Under the pieces are notes generated by a model. The model was not told the origin of the DNA and ran no database searches. It saw nothing but the letters and a program-made list of their open reading frames with translations. A stretch of DNA of 64,000 bases from Nostoc calcicola FACHB-3891 (GTDB lineage: Bacteria; Cyanobacteriota; Cyanobacteriia; Cyanobacteriales; Nostocaceae): assembly GCF_014697355.1 (NCBI RefSeq), contig NZ_JACJRQ010000027.1, positions 1 to 64,000 of the forward strand, given 5' to 3'. A program made the translations under genes and the position numbers. Of this stretch, positions 8,754-18,583 are shown one piece after another. The number at the start of each line of letters is the position of its first letter. The first letter of the stretch is position 1.

Positions 8754-9572
8754 ATGGTTAGGGGCAGAAGGGAATGGACGCAAGCTAAATATGAGCGATA
8801 CATAAAAGAAGGTCGTGGTCGAGGAAGTGGTAAAGATTATAAACCTTGGCTGACAATTCAGGACTTTCCCTCAAAAGGCCGTTCCTCTAGAACTCCTGGC
8901 TGGAAAACAAATCGAGTACATCATTTCTTCTCAGACCATGAAAAACGGTTATTTTATTTGTTTGAATGGTCAGATATAGTCACAGATATAAGAGAGCAGT
9001 TTCCTTTAGACAATCTCGATCTGGCCATGAGTATCGCTACAGACATAGGTATAAAGTACCCTATAGATACACAAAGTGGCACTCCTCATGTTTTAACAAG
9101 CGACTTCATGCTTACAGTCAACCACAATGGGAAGCGCACACAGATTGCCCGGACTGTCAAGCAGTCAACAGAACTAGAAAAAAAGCGAGTTAATGAGAAA
9201 TTGGAGGTAGAAAGACGATATTACTTAGCAATAGGCATTGACTGGGGAATTATCACAGAAAAAGAAATTTCAAGACTTTTAGCAGAAAATGTTGAGTGGA
9301 TTCATTCCGCTTATAGGCTAGAAGCAAATTCGGAAATGGACACTGTACAACTGCGTGAGTTGTCAAAAATTTTAAAATCCAAACTTCAGGAAGAAGATGC
9401 AACCATCAATAAAATAACTATTGCTTTAGATGAAGAAATGAATATAAATTATGGTACGTCGCTCTATGTTTTTAAACATTTAATTGCCAGAAAAGAACTC
9501 ATTGTGGATTTAGTAAAAATAAAATTATCTGCTTGCCCATCAGCTAAAGTTATTGAAAAAATAATATTTTAA
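8754..9572 (+). CDS. tnsA: Transposon endonuclease TnsA
   Basis: 272 residues from the ATG at 8754 (AGAGG lies upstream; an in-frame TTG at 8712 is less likely), the usual TnsA length. TnsA is the restriction-endonuclease-fold partner of TnsB that cuts the 5' strands at the ends, allowing cut-and-paste rather than replicative movement. With this start the PD-(D/E)XK-type residues fall at E63 (DHEKR), D117 (LTSDFML) and K136 (ARTVKQ), close to E63, D114 and K132 of E. coli TnsA. The C-terminal half (about 160-272) is the helical domain that contacts TnsC. The gene starts about 60 bp inside the TnsB site array, so TnsB binding may repress it. tnsB follows after 22 bases. Confidence 0.93.
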   Translation: MVRGRREWTQAKYERYIKEGRGRGSGKDYKPWLTIQDFPSKGRSSRTPGWKTNRVHHFFSDHEKRLFYLFEWSDIVTDIREQFPLDNLDLAMSIATDIGIKYPIDTQSGTPHVLTSDFMLTVNHNGKRTQIARTVKQSTELEKKRVNEKLEVERRYYLAIGIDWGIITEKEISRLLAENVEWIHSAYRLEANSEMDTVQLRELSKILKSKLQEEDATINKITIALDEEMNINYGTSLYVFKHLIARKELIVDLVKIKLSACPSAKVIEKIIF

Positions 9573-9594
9573 ACTTTTATAGTAAATAAACAAC

Positions 9595-11823
9595 ATGGCT
9601 CAAGATTTATTTGTCAATGATTTAATAGAGTGGATGTTAGATTCCAAAACTCATGTAATTGAAAGAATCGTTTGGATAGACGAAGGTTATATTATTGCAT
9701 TTGTTATAGATATTAATGCTAAAAAAGGGTTACCTGAAGCTAAGAAAATATCTGATATTTGCGATGCTATATCTGAAGGTATTGCTTTTAAACAGCAACG
9801 AGATCCTTGGGCAAGAATTATTCGAGATGAAAATTTGACAGATAGGGAAAAGGAATACAGAGATAAAGCTTGGGAAATAATTTCATCATTAGTCACAGAA
9901 GAGCCATTAATTTATTACAGGAATTTTAGAGGTTCGCTGGTTAAACAAGTTGTTGAAAAATATAACTTAGAAAAAAATAAAGATAAATTGGTAGAAAAAA
10001 CAGTCTATGGATATTTGAGAAGATTTTGGCAAAGGGGAAAAAATATAAATGCTCTTATACCTGATTTTATTAATTCATCCGGAAAAGGCAAAATTCGAGG
10101 TCAATCAAGCAAGAAAAGAGGAAGACCAAAAAAATATGCTCATGACCCAGATATTGGTGAAGGTGTCAATGTCACAGAAGAAGATAGAATGATTTTTAGA
10201 ATAGCCATAAGCAAATTTTACAATAACCCAAAACAGAACTATTTAACAACTGCTTATGATTTAATGGTTAAAAATTATTATAAAGAAGGGATTAGATATG
10301 ACGAAAATGGTGTCCAAAAATCTATTTTAACTCCAACTGATAAAATACCTACAATCACCCAGTTCAAATACTGGTATCAACTTGAGCAGGATGATGTCAC
10401 AAAAACTTTGACATCTCGAAAAGGAGCCAAGCGAGTAGCTTTAGAGAACAGAGCAATTTTGGGAACCTCTAAGATGGAAACTATTGGCCCAGGTTCTCGA
10501 TATCAAATTGATGCCACGGTTGCTGATGTATATTTAGTATCAAAATATAACCGTAATTGGATAATTGGCAGACCAGTTATTTATGTAATTATTGATGTTT
10601 TTAGCCGAATTATCGCAGGTGTTTATGTTGGTTTAGAAGGCCCCTCTTGGACAGGAGCAATGATGGCACTAGCCAATGTAGCTACAGATAAAACCCTGTT
10701 TTGCAAGGAATACAACATTAATATTACCGAAGATGAGTGGCCTTGCAATCAAATGCCAGATGCGATTTTAGGAGATAGGGGAGAATTAGCAGGGATGACA
10801 GTGGAAACATTAATCCCTAATCTTTATGTTCGTATTGAAAATGCAGCTTCCTATAGAGCAGATTGGAAAGGTTTAGTAGAAAGACACTTTCGTATAATCC
10901 ATGAATACGTAAAACCTTTTTTACCTGGTTATGTAGATACTGATTTTAGACAAAGAGGTGCAAGAGATTATAGGCTTGATGGCAAACTTGACATAGATCA
11001 ATTTACTGAAATTATTGTTCATTTAATTGTTCACCACAACAATAAACCTCTTAAGGAATATGAAAGAGATGAAGCGATGATTGCTGATGATATACCCCCT
11101 ATACCCACAGAGTTGTGGAAGTGGGGGATTACGAATCGTTCTGGTAGACTTAGAACTTTTTCTGAAGATATTGTCAAATTGAATTTGATGCCTACTGAAA
11201 AAGCAATCATTACCGCAAAAGGCATCAAAATGAGAGGAAAGGAGATGTACTATACCTGTGATAGTGCTGAAAAGGGGCAATGGTTTGAAAAAGCTAGAAG
11301 CAATCTTCTTTCTAAGTCAGATAAATCGCTGATTGTATCTTACGATATTAGAAATCTGAACTTCATTTACCTTCCATCAAGTGATGGTAGAGATTTTGAA
11401 AAATGTTTTATTATTGATTCAGAAGGGCGGTATGCTAATAAAAACTTTTATGATATTGAATATTTGCTTGCTTATGAAGAATTGCAAAGACAAAAAAACC
11501 AAGGTAAACAATTACAAGAAAAGGTAGATTTGATAGCTGAGATTGAAAGCATAGTGGATAGAGCAGAAAAAATGACGAATGCTGCTCAAGAGCCTAATTT
11601 AAGTAAGACCAAAAAACTGTCTGGAATCAGAGAAAACAGGGCTTTTGAAAAGGCGAAACGGCGAGAAAATGAAAGATTTGAACTAGCAAATACAGAAAAT
11701 AAGAATAGTTTTCAGGCTGTAGAGAGTAACCTCGAAACTTCTGAACAGCCAGAATCACTACAGCCAAACCATCTGGATATTCTCAGAAAAAACCGACAGG
11801 AGCGTAAACTTGGACAGGAATGA
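9595..11823 (+). CDS. tnsB: Transposase TnsB (DDE integrase family)
   Basis: 742 residues, typical for TnsB. It binds the 16-bp end repeats and catalyses 3'-end cleavage and strand transfer. The N-terminal region carries helix-turn-helix DNA-binding domains and a basic linker (KKRGRPKK, about 173-180). The RNase H-like core follows with the DDE triad at D306 (YQIDATVAD), D394 (ILGDRGE) and E429 (WKGLVERHF); the second D and E are 35 residues apart as in the retroviral-integrase superfamily. A beta-barrel and a Lys/Glu-rich C-terminal tail (about 620-742) follow; the tail is where TnsB recruits TnsC. Its 3' end overlaps the tnsC start by 14 bases, indicating coupled translation. Confidence 0.95.
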   Translation: MAQDLFVNDLIEWMLDSKTHVIERIVWIDEGYIIAFVIDINAKKGLPEAKKISDICDAISEGIAFKQQRDPWARIIRDENLTDREKEYRDKAWEIISSLVTEEPLIYYRNFRGSLVKQVVEKYNLEKNKDKLVEKTVYGYLRRFWQRGKNINALIPDFINSSGKGKIRGQSSKKRGRPKKYAHDPDIGEGVNVTEEDRMIFRIAISKFYNNPKQNYLTTAYDLMVKNYYKEGIRYDENGVQKSILTPTDKIPTITQFKYWYQLEQDDVTKTLTSRKGAKRVALENRAILGTSKMETIGPGSRYQIDATVADVYLVSKYNRNWIIGRPVIYVIIDVFSRIIAGVYVGLEGPSWTGAMMALANVATDKTLFCKEYNINITEDEWPCNQMPDAILGDRGELAGMTVETLIPNLYVRIENAASYRADWKGLVERHFRIIHEYVKPFLPGYVDTDFRQRGARDYRLDGKLDIDQFTEIIVHLIVHHNNKPLKEYERDEAMIADDIPPIPTELWKWGITNRSGRLRTFSEDIVKLNLMPTEKAIITAKGIKMRGKEMYYTCDSAEKGQWFEKARSNLLSKSDKSLIVSYDIRNLNFIYLPSSDGRDFEKCFIIDSEGRYANKNFYDIEYLLAYEELQRQKNQGKQLQEKVDLIAEIESIVDRAEKMTNAAQEPNLSKTKKLSGIRENRAFEKAKRRENERFELANTENKNSFQAVESNLETSEQPESLQPNHLDILRKNRQERKLGQE

Positions 11824-13477
11824 AGGTGAATTAATTAGGATTCCCAATGGAAAATTAGCGGTTGTTGCCAGATACATAGACCAAAAACTGCCAGAATATA
11901 ACGCTAATCCATTAATTCAGGCACTACCTCCTATCCTTTCAGCAAAAGAATTTTTAAATAAAGTAACAATAACGCCAGAGTTTCATGAACAAGAGAGGGA
12001 GTTAGAAGCTCATTATAGATTTCATTGCATTGAGAGGCTATCTAGATATTTTGATCCTCAAAATAAAACTGTTGAATTACAGAAGGTCATTTGTACGCTA
12101 ATTATGAAGGGCTATTTAGCTCGTAATCTTCTAAAACCTGAATATGCAAGTCGCTCTAGACAAATTTATCATGCAATGGAAGATGGAGGAGGTAAAAACT
12201 TAGAAAAATATGTTAACCTTCCTACATCTGCTTCCGGTCTAACCCTGATCGGCCCGTCAGGTATGGGAAAATCTACAAATTTTCAAAATATTCTTAATCT
12301 TTACGACCAAGTAATTTTTCATCCTGATTATAGTGTTTACCAAATAGTTTGGTTAAAGGTTGACTGCCCTAAAACCTTAAAAGGGTTATGTACAGATATT
12401 TTTACAGAGATAGATAAATTATTAGGAAGTAAGTTATTCAATAAATTTAGCTCATCTCGTAGCTCGGAAGATTATCTGTTGGCTCAACTTGCACAAATAG
12501 CGCATACTCACCATTTAGGAGTTTTAGTAATTGATGAAATACAAAATTTGGTAACAACAAAAAGAAGTAGAGACGAAATTTTAAATTTTTTAGTAAAACT
12601 TGATAACATTATTGGAATTCCAGTAATTCGTATTGGTACAAATGAAGCTATTAGTATTCTTCAAAGTAATTTTAGAAATGCTAGAAGAAGTACCGGAGAA
12701 GGAAGTGTAATTTGGGACAGAATGTTAAATAATGATGAATGGTGTTTCTTTATGGAAGGAATGTGGGAATACCAATGGACAAAAACGCCTGTTCCTTTTT
12801 CCGAGCAGCTAAAAGAAATTTTTTATTACGAGAGCCAGGGAATTATTGATATTGCTGTTAAACTTTACAAGATGGTTCAATGGAGAGCAATTTCAATTGG
12901 TGGTGGAGAGGTTATTACTATTGACCTAATTCGTCAAGCTGCTAAAGACGGACTATATTTTGTCAAGCCAATGCTAGATGCAATTAGGTCGGGGGATAAG
13001 GAGTGGATGATAAAGTATAAAGATATTGCTCCTCTCGATACTACAGAATATCAAAATAAGTGTTTATCTGGCCTTGATTATAACGACTTGAAAGAGATCC
13101 AAAGATTAGCTAGAAAGCAGCAGAATCAGCAGAAAGTATCGCCAAAACTAAATTGGATCATTGCTCGCCTTCTGGAATTGGAAGTGGAAGCTTCTAGAGC
13201 AAAGGAATGTGCCGAACAAGTAATTGTTATTAATGATGAAAATGCAGACATTGCAACTTTAGTCAATAAAGCATATGCTCTTGCTTTGCAAGGAGGGCAA
13301 GTAAATACGAATCTTGTTAAGACAAGCCAAAAAAAAGCTAAGTTAAAGACCAAGTATATAGAAAATGATATTCTATGTGCTGTCGAAAATGCACAGAAAG
13401 AGAAAAAATCTGCATATGAAGGTTTGAAATTGGCTGGTATAATCAAAAATCCAGTTGAAGATTTTATAAACATTTAG
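11810..13477 (+). CDS. tnsC: AAA+ regulator TnsC
   Basis: 555 residues using a TTG start at 11810. This start is chosen because AGGAG (11798-11802) lies 7 bases upstream and no ATG occurs in frame for about 98 codons. TnsC forms ATP-dependent filaments on target DNA and bridges target selectors (TniQ or TnsD) to TnsA-TnsB. Walker A is GPSGMGKST (148-156) and Walker B is VLVIDEIQ (D242, E243). The C-terminal part (about 400-555) is Lys-rich and helical. The overlap with tnsB and the 7-base gap to tniQ place it in one transcript with the transposition genes. Confidence 0.94.
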   Translation: MDRNEGELIRIPNGKLAVVARYIDQKLPEYNANPLIQALPPILSAKEFLNKVTITPEFHEQERELEAHYRFHCIERLSRYFDPQNKTVELQKVICTLIMKGYLARNLLKPEYASRSRQIYHAMEDGGGKNLEKYVNLPTSASGLTLIGPSGMGKSTNFQNILNLYDQVIFHPDYSVYQIVWLKVDCPKTLKGLCTDIFTEIDKLLGSKLFNKFSSSRSSEDYLLAQLAQIAHTHHLGVLVIDEIQNLVTTKRSRDEILNFLVKLDNIIGIPVIRIGTNEAISILQSNFRNARRSTGEGSVIWDRMLNNDEWCFFMEGMWEYQWTKTPVPFSEQLKEIFYYESQGIIDIAVKLYKMVQWRAISIGGGEVITIDLIRQAAKDGLYFVKPMLDAIRSGDKEWMIKYKDIAPLDTTEYQNKCLSGLDYNDLKEIQRLARKQQNQQKVSPKLNWIIARLLELEVEASRAKECAEQVIVINDENADIATLVNKAYALALQGGQVNTNLVKTSQKKAKLKTKYIENDILCAVENAQKEKKSAYEGLKLAGIIKNPVEDFINI

Positions 13478-13484
13478 CTTCTCG

Positions 13485-14432
13485 ATGCTTAGTTTCTTCC
13501 CAGCTCTGTATCCTGATGAACTACTGTATAGCACTTTAGCTAGATACCATATTCGGAGTGGAAATAAAAGCTTCAAGCAAACTGACTTAGAGTTATTCGG
13601 TTACAGCTCACAACAAGTATGCAAAATTACTTTAACTAATAATTTAAATTATTTAGTAATAAACTTACCTTTAGGTTCTCAGCAAACAGTTGATAACTTA
13701 CTACAAAATCATACACTATATCCCTTTTATGCAACTTTCTTGATGCCACAGGAGGCTTGGTTATTAAAAAACTCAATGAGTAAGAAACTCAGCGGTTCTA
13801 TATTAGATATTGTTAAGGTAGCTACTAATTTTAGTGGTGATTCAAAAAAATTTTTAAAATTTTGTCCTGAATGTTTAGAAAAAGATACCCAAAAATATGG
13901 TGAACCTTACTGGCATAGAATACATCAAGTACCTGGCATTTTAGTTTGTCCAACTCATAGTGTCGTTCTACACGATAGTTCTGTAGGAGTTGAATCTAAA
14001 GGCATATATTATCATGCAGCAAGCATGGATAATTGTTTATTACCATCCAAGGTAAAAATTTTTACAAATAAAACTTTACAAACACTATTCATACTGGCAA
14101 ATGAAATTAATTGGCTAATTCATAGTAATTTTACATTTCGAGGTTTGGCTTGGCTTCGCGCTCAATACCAGTACTACTTAGTTCATAAAGGACTACTACA
14201 AACCTTTCCTGGCGGTAAGTTTAAGTTTGATGAGTTTGGTTTTACCCAGCTTATATTTGAGTTTTATGGTCAAGAGTTCTTGGAAGCCCTTAACCCAAAG
14301 TTGACCCAACATCAAGGTAAATATTTTTCTTACTGCTTGTTTGGATGTGACTTAAACCCAGCAATTGACCGCATAACTCATATCTTAATGATAAAAGTTT
14401 TAGCAAATTCTATAGAAGTATTTTTTCAATAG
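13485..14432 (+). CDS. tniQ: TniQ, short CRISPR-associated target selector
   Basis: 315 residues, starting MLSFFPALYPDELLYSTLAR, the TniQ signature. A zinc site is formed by C127 and C130 (FCPEC) with C155 and H158 (VCPTH). It is about half the length of TnsD because it lacks the C-terminal sequence-specific DNA-binding part. In I-B and I-F CASTs such short TniQs bind Cascade and recruit TnsC to the crRNA-matched target. It lies 7 bases after tnsC and 172 bases before cas6. Its N-terminal 30 residues are very similar to those of TnsD at 20022 (SFFPALYPDEL against GFFPAPYPDEI), so the two arose by duplication. Confidence 0.92.
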   Translation: MLSFFPALYPDELLYSTLARYHIRSGNKSFKQTDLELFGYSSQQVCKITLTNNLNYLVINLPLGSQQTVDNLLQNHTLYPFYATFLMPQEAWLLKNSMSKKLSGSILDIVKVATNFSGDSKKFLKFCPECLEKDTQKYGEPYWHRIHQVPGILVCPTHSVVLHDSSVGVESKGIYYHAASMDNCLLPSKVKIFTNKTLQTLFILANEINWLIHSNFTFRGLAWLRAQYQYYLVHKGLLQTFPGGKFKFDEFGFTQLIFEFYGQEFLEALNPKLTQHQGKYFSYCLFGCDLNPAIDRITHILMIKVLANSIEVFFQ

Positions 14433-14604
14433 TAAGGTTGATCTCAAAAAATTGTTAATGAGATTAATACAAGGCAATAATAACTTACTAAAAATTATTA
14501 TGTTTAGTTGGCATTTTAAAGTATTCTCACATTAATCACTAAGGTAGTCTAAATAATAATTAGTTACCTTTTTGGTGTATCTGCTTAAAGATAGGGTAGT
14601 AAAA

Positions 14605-15306
14605 ATGATTGTTGATTGTAGCTTACCTACGCAGATTACCTCAGAATCACCTTTAAAGCTAACAGAATCAAGAGAGCTTTTAACGTCTCAGCTACTATAC
14701 ATAGATTTAATTTTTAACCTGATTGGTCAGACAGTACCTCTCGATCATGGCTATGAGTTATTTTCTGCGATCGCTCATTTTGAACCTAAACTTCATAAAT
14801 TAGATACAGTTGGAATTCATACTATTGCAGGTATTCCCAAGGAAGGCGTAATTCAGCTAACTAAAAATTCTAGGCTTCGGATTCGACTACCAGTGGAGCA
14901 AGTGGGTTTGGTTTATCCGTTAGCAGGTAAGCAGCTAAGAATTGGCAAGCATACAATTCGCTTGGGGATTCCTGAAATTTATTTGCTTGAGCCTGCTGAG
15001 AGACTGCGATCGCGTATAGTGATTATCCAAGGTTATCAAGAACCAGAGTCATTTTTAGCAGCAGCACAGCGTCAGTTAGAGCAACTGGGTATCCAGGCAA
15101 AAGCCTTTATTACCAAAAATACTGATGGTAGCCCAAAACGTAGAAGTATCAAAATCAAGCGCTTTACGGTTGTGGGTTTTGGGTTAGAAATCATTAATCT
15201 CAGCAATGAAGATTCGCTAACATTGCTTAGACATGGCATTGGGGGAAAGCGTAAGATGGGTTGTGGCGTTTTTCTACCAGTGAAGAGAAAGGAAAACGCA
15301 ACTTAA
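14605..15306 (+). CDS. cas6: CRISPR pre-crRNA endonuclease Cas6
   Basis: 233 residues from ATG 14605 (a TTG at 14572 is in frame but has no clear Shine-Dalgarno). Two RAMP/ferredoxin-like domains are expected: an N-terminal one with the usual GYELFSAIAHFEPKLH region (a His-containing helix) and a C-terminal one ending in the glycine-rich loop GIGGKRKMGCGVFLP, the diagnostic Cas6 motif. It cleaves the repeat at the base of its hairpin. The repeat here can form a short stem with a GTAA loop that would leave an 8-nt 5' tag (TTGAGCAG). It is the first cas gene after tniQ. Confidence 0.9.
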   Translation: MIVDCSLPTQITSESPLKLTESRELLTSQLLYIDLIFNLIGQTVPLDHGYELFSAIAHFEPKLHKLDTVGIHTIAGIPKEGVIQLTKNSRLRIRLPVEQVGLVYPLAGKQLRIGKHTIRLGIPEIYLLEPAERLRSRIVIIQGYQEPESFLAAAQRQLEQLGIQAKAFITKNTDGSPKRRSIKIKRFTVVGFGLEIINLSNEDSLTLLRHGIGGKRKMGCGVFLPVKRKENAT

Positions 15307-15399
15307 AGCTGGTTTTGGCTACTACTCAATTTAAGTATGAGAGAGTTTACCTTCAATGCATCTAAATAAGTCTTTGAATCTTTCCCAGAAATAAATAAG

Positions 15400-16932
15400 A
15401 TGTCTGTATTGGCTAGTGTTGTCAACCCCAAAATTCAGTTAAATTTGGGCGACCCAAGCATAACTTGGATACATCGTGCTGGCATAGCAGGACTTTGGAT
15501 GACGCTCAAGCAACTAGAAAAACTATACCCAATAGCTGCGGAACGACCTGGTAATTTAACTTGGTTGCTGGCTCCTCGCAGTATCAGCCTTGAATGGCAA
15601 GGGCAGGATTTTATAGTCTTAGACTGGCTGTTAAAGCAATCTTTTCAGATTAATGAAGATGGTTTAATTTCGTTGACAGGCTTAAATAGACATTCAATCA
15701 ATATTGAAACCCAAATTAATATTCACTTGGGTATAACAGCAACGTTTCTCCAACATAACCAGGTTTTTAAATTTGATGGCGAGAAATCCTGGCCATTAAT
15801 AGTTGATGGTATGGAAATCGATGTTGAGTACAAGAAAGTAGTTTCCTATGCTCATCAACATTTCGCTAAGCAACTTTGTGATAAACAAGGTCAATTATTA
15901 GAACAACCAATAGGTGTAGCAGGATGGCTGTATCCGGGGTCTGTGGTTCGTCATGTGGCTTTTACAAAAGAAACTAAGTTTGAAGAAAAACCAGAACTGG
16001 CTTTTGCTCTTTTATATGCTCCTGTTAGTTGCCACTACTTTGTTTTGCGATCGCCAACCCAACTGCAACACCCGCAGTATGTCCTAGTTATACCTGAAGT
16101 AACTAACTTAGAAGTTTATGCCCAGCAATACTGGAGTTTGGGAAACTTGGATTACAAATATTCCCATGTATCTAGCTTAGGAGATGCAGCATTAAGATTT
16201 CTTACTTACAAAACAGTTGCTATACCCAATCAAGTAAAACGATGTCAAGTAATATTATTTGGAACGGTAGCTTGGTCAAAGCAGCAAAAAACTCGTACTG
16301 AAATAGCAGTAGTAAAAGTGACTGAAATAATCGATATTGTTTATAAACTCAGTTGCATCTCTTTTTCAGAATACAAAATTATTAATTATAAAAATAAAAA
16401 TTTTATTATTAGCAATATGCTTAAAGGAATAATTGCTGATAATTTAATAAAAGGCTTTCTTTGGTGGAATGATTTATATATAAAAATAATAAATTTTAAT
16501 TTGTCGAAATTAATTCTTTATGAAAATAGAGGAATATATAACATGATTGAACACTCTAAATGGGATATAGAAGCTCAAAAGTTATTTATTCGAGCTTGTC
16601 ATGAAGCTTTGAAAAAAATATATGCTAAGATTTACGACCGGACAAAAGAAGGTCAATATGCTCAAATTGAACGAGAAAATATACGTATTTTATCTCAATT
16701 AGGACGATGCACAAATGTTGAAAACTTCCGCAAATTCATTGCAGAGTTTTGGGGAAGAGCGGGACAACTTTCAATTTTAGAAGAACATTGGGAAGAATTA
16801 CTGCCCTTGACATCAGGGATAATGGATTGGAAGGTTGCCAGAGATTTAACTTTTATTGCTATTGCTAGCTATCCAAAAAGCAAGCAGATAAATACAAAAA
16901 ATTTAGAAAAGGCTCAGTTGGGGAATGAATAA
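15400..16932 (+). CDS. cas8: Type I-B Cascade large subunit Cas8
   Basis: 510 residues beginning MSVLASVVNPKIQLNLGDPS. Its position between cas6 and cas7 and its N-terminal pattern (WIHRAGIAGLWMTLKQLEK) fit the Cas8b/Cmx-type large subunit of subtype I-B CASTs, which recognises the PAM and holds the R-loop. Large subunits are poorly conserved, so the call rests on context plus general resemblance. The C-terminal third (about 340-510) is Asn/Ile/Lys-rich and helical, like the small-subunit-like domain of other Cas8 proteins. No HD nuclease motif is present. Cas7 follows after 48 bases. Confidence 0.85.
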   Translation: MSVLASVVNPKIQLNLGDPSITWIHRAGIAGLWMTLKQLEKLYPIAAERPGNLTWLLAPRSISLEWQGQDFIVLDWLLKQSFQINEDGLISLTGLNRHSINIETQINIHLGITATFLQHNQVFKFDGEKSWPLIVDGMEIDVEYKKVVSYAHQHFAKQLCDKQGQLLEQPIGVAGWLYPGSVVRHVAFTKETKFEEKPELAFALLYAPVSCHYFVLRSPTQLQHPQYVLVIPEVTNLEVYAQQYWSLGNLDYKYSHVSSLGDAALRFLTYKTVAIPNQVKRCQVILFGTVAWSKQQKTRTEIAVVKVTEIIDIVYKLSCISFSEYKIINYKNKNFIISNMLKGIIADNLIKGFLWWNDLYIKIINFNLSKLILYENRGIYNMIEHSKWDIEAQKLFIRACHEALKKIYAKIYDRTKEGQYAQIERENIRILSQLGRCTNVENFRKFIAEFWGRAGQLSILEEHWEELLPLTSGIMDWKVARDLTFIAIASYPKSKQINTKNLEKAQLGNE

Positions 16933-16980
16933 ATATATATTTTTTGAAAAAATTACATTAATTGTTTACTTAGTTTGAAA

Positions 16981-17955
16981 ATGTTTCATTTATTCGGTAA
17001 TATTTTGACAAATTACGGAACCGCAGCTAATAATCGTGGGGAAAATCAAGGGAACATAACTACTTTACAAAAATTAATTTGGAAAGGTGAAGTTCATACT
17101 ACTATTTCATCTGAAGCAATTCGCTGGGCATTACGGTACTACTGGCAAAATGTCGGCTATCCGGTGAATCGACGTTGGGACGAGAACACTCAACCAATAG
17201 CGGATCATCTTTGGCAAGACCTCAATTTTGATGCTATTCGCTTCATTGATGATGATGTTTTGGGGTTTATGCAGGCGGAAGGAGCAAAAGTGGAAGCGTC
17301 AGATGAGCCTGAAGGTGGAACAGAGGAACCATCTCAAGATGAGAACAAAAAAAGTTCCAAAGGTAAAAATAAACAAACTTCTCAAAGTAAGGGCAAGCAA
17401 AAGCCTAAAGGTAAAATAACTGCTAGACGAGGTGTGTTAGAAGTCACTCGTGCAGTATCAATAATACCTTTTACTGGAGATATTACTTTTAATGCTGTCA
17501 GTGGAGTTAAAGGACGAAATTCTCTTTATGCCACAGAGATTCATGCTACTCGTTATCAATATGGTTTTGCATTGACACCCGATAGCCTTAAAGATAAATC
17601 TCGCATCTATCCTGTCTTAGATGGCTTAATTTCCATTGGTGAAGTTGCGGGAAATCATGCCCGTTTTTTATATGATTTCTCTCCTGAAAGTATTGTACTG
17701 CGATGGACACATGATTTTTCCCCTCGTTTTCTATATTGTTTTGAGCAAGACGATCTGGGAAATTTGTCAGTATCCAACTTAGTGCGACAAATAGAAGTAG
17801 GAGATATTGATCCTAAAGAATTATGGATTGGAGGCTTAATTTCTCAAGGTTTAGAAGATTTGGGAGCAAATGTGTTTCCTGGAGTTAAGTCCGCAGTAAA
17901 AGCATTAAAACAGGTCATTGCTGAAGATTTGCAGTTGTCATCAGGGAGCAACTAA
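16981..17955 (+). CDS. cas7: Cascade backbone subunit Cas7 (Cst2/DevR family)
   Basis: 324 residues from ATG 16981. N-terminal MFHLFGNILTNYGTAANNRG and later GRNSLYATEIHATRYQYGFA match the Cas7/DevR family, whose copies form the crRNA-bound helical backbone. A striking low-complexity insertion (about residues 100-150; EGGTEEPSQDENKKSSKGKN and then Lys/Gln/Ser-rich) interrupts the domain where the RRM-fold thumb/loop region would be. Its acidic-then-basic composition suggests a flexible loop. The stop codon is separated from the cas5 GTG by one base, implying coupled expression in a fixed ratio. Confidence 0.9.
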   Translation: MFHLFGNILTNYGTAANNRGENQGNITTLQKLIWKGEVHTTISSEAIRWALRYYWQNVGYPVNRRWDENTQPIADHLWQDLNFDAIRFIDDDVLGFMQAEGAKVEASDEPEGGTEEPSQDENKKSSKGKNKQTSQSKGKQKPKGKITARRGVLEVTRAVSIIPFTGDITFNAVSGVKGRNSLYATEIHATRYQYGFALTPDSLKDKSRIYPVLDGLISIGEVAGNHARFLYDFSPESIVLRWTHDFSPRFLYCFEQDDLGNLSVSNLVRQIEVGDIDPKELWIGGLISQGLEDLGANVFPGVKSAVKALKQVIAEDLQLSSGSN

Positions 17956-17956
17956 T

Positions 17957-18583
17957 GTGACGACAATTGCTTTGAAAGTTGAAGTACCTATTGCTTGTTT
18001 TCGTCAATCACGCGCAAGAGAATACGCTGAGACGTATCCAGTACCTCCACCTTCTACCGTATACGGGATGTTGCTTTCTCTGATTGGTGAGACAGATCGT
18101 TATAAGCATTGTGGAACTCAATTAGCGATCGCGCTCCTGTCTAAACCAGAAAAATCCATTGTAATTCGGACTTTTCACCGATTTAAAACGAAAGATATCC
18201 ACGATCCTAAAAATGCTAAACCTGATTACCAAGAGTTGTTAACGAACATTGAGTTTGTAGTTTGGGTGAAAACAGACAAAGCAAAGCCTACTTTAGCAGA
18301 ACGTTTGCAGCAGGCTTTTACAAACCCAACTTCTATCAATCGATTTGGTGGACTGTGTTTAGGTGAAAGTCGGGATCTAGTTAATAGTGTTACTCTTTTA
18401 CCTGAGAATTATCATGCTGAGTTACTGTGGTGGTTAGTTACAGATGAAGATGGTTGGCTAACTCTACCCTACTGGGTTGACCATGTTGGGTCTAGGAGAA
18501 CACGCTGGCAGTGTTATGAGCTTCAAGAGTCCCAGGTATGGCAACCACCGGATTTATCGTGGACTACAATTCAAACTAGTTAA
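17957..18583 (+). CDS. cas5: Cascade subunit Cas5
   Basis: 208 residues from a GTG at 17957. This start is chosen because GGGAG lies 8 bases upstream and the protein then begins VTTIALKVEVPIACFRQSRA, the normal Cas5 N-terminal strand. PVPPPSTVYGMLLSLIGE is the conserved Cas5 core, and a glycine-rich segment (INRFGGLCLGESRD) follows. Cas5 binds the 5' handle of crRNA at the foot of Cascade and contacts Cas8. It is the last gene of the tnsA-cas5 run; the CRISPR array begins 273 bases later. No cas3 nuclease follows, as expected for a CAST that uses Cascade only for targeting. Confidence 0.88.
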   Translation: MTTIALKVEVPIACFRQSRAREYAETYPVPPPSTVYGMLLSLIGETDRYKHCGTQLAIALLSKPEKSIVIRTFHRFKTKDIHDPKNAKPDYQELLTNIEFVVWVKTDKAKPTLAERLQQAFTNPTSINRFGGLCLGESRDLVNSVTLLPENYHAELLWWLVTDEDGWLTLPYWVDHVGSRRTRWQCYELQESQVWQPPDLSWTTIQTS

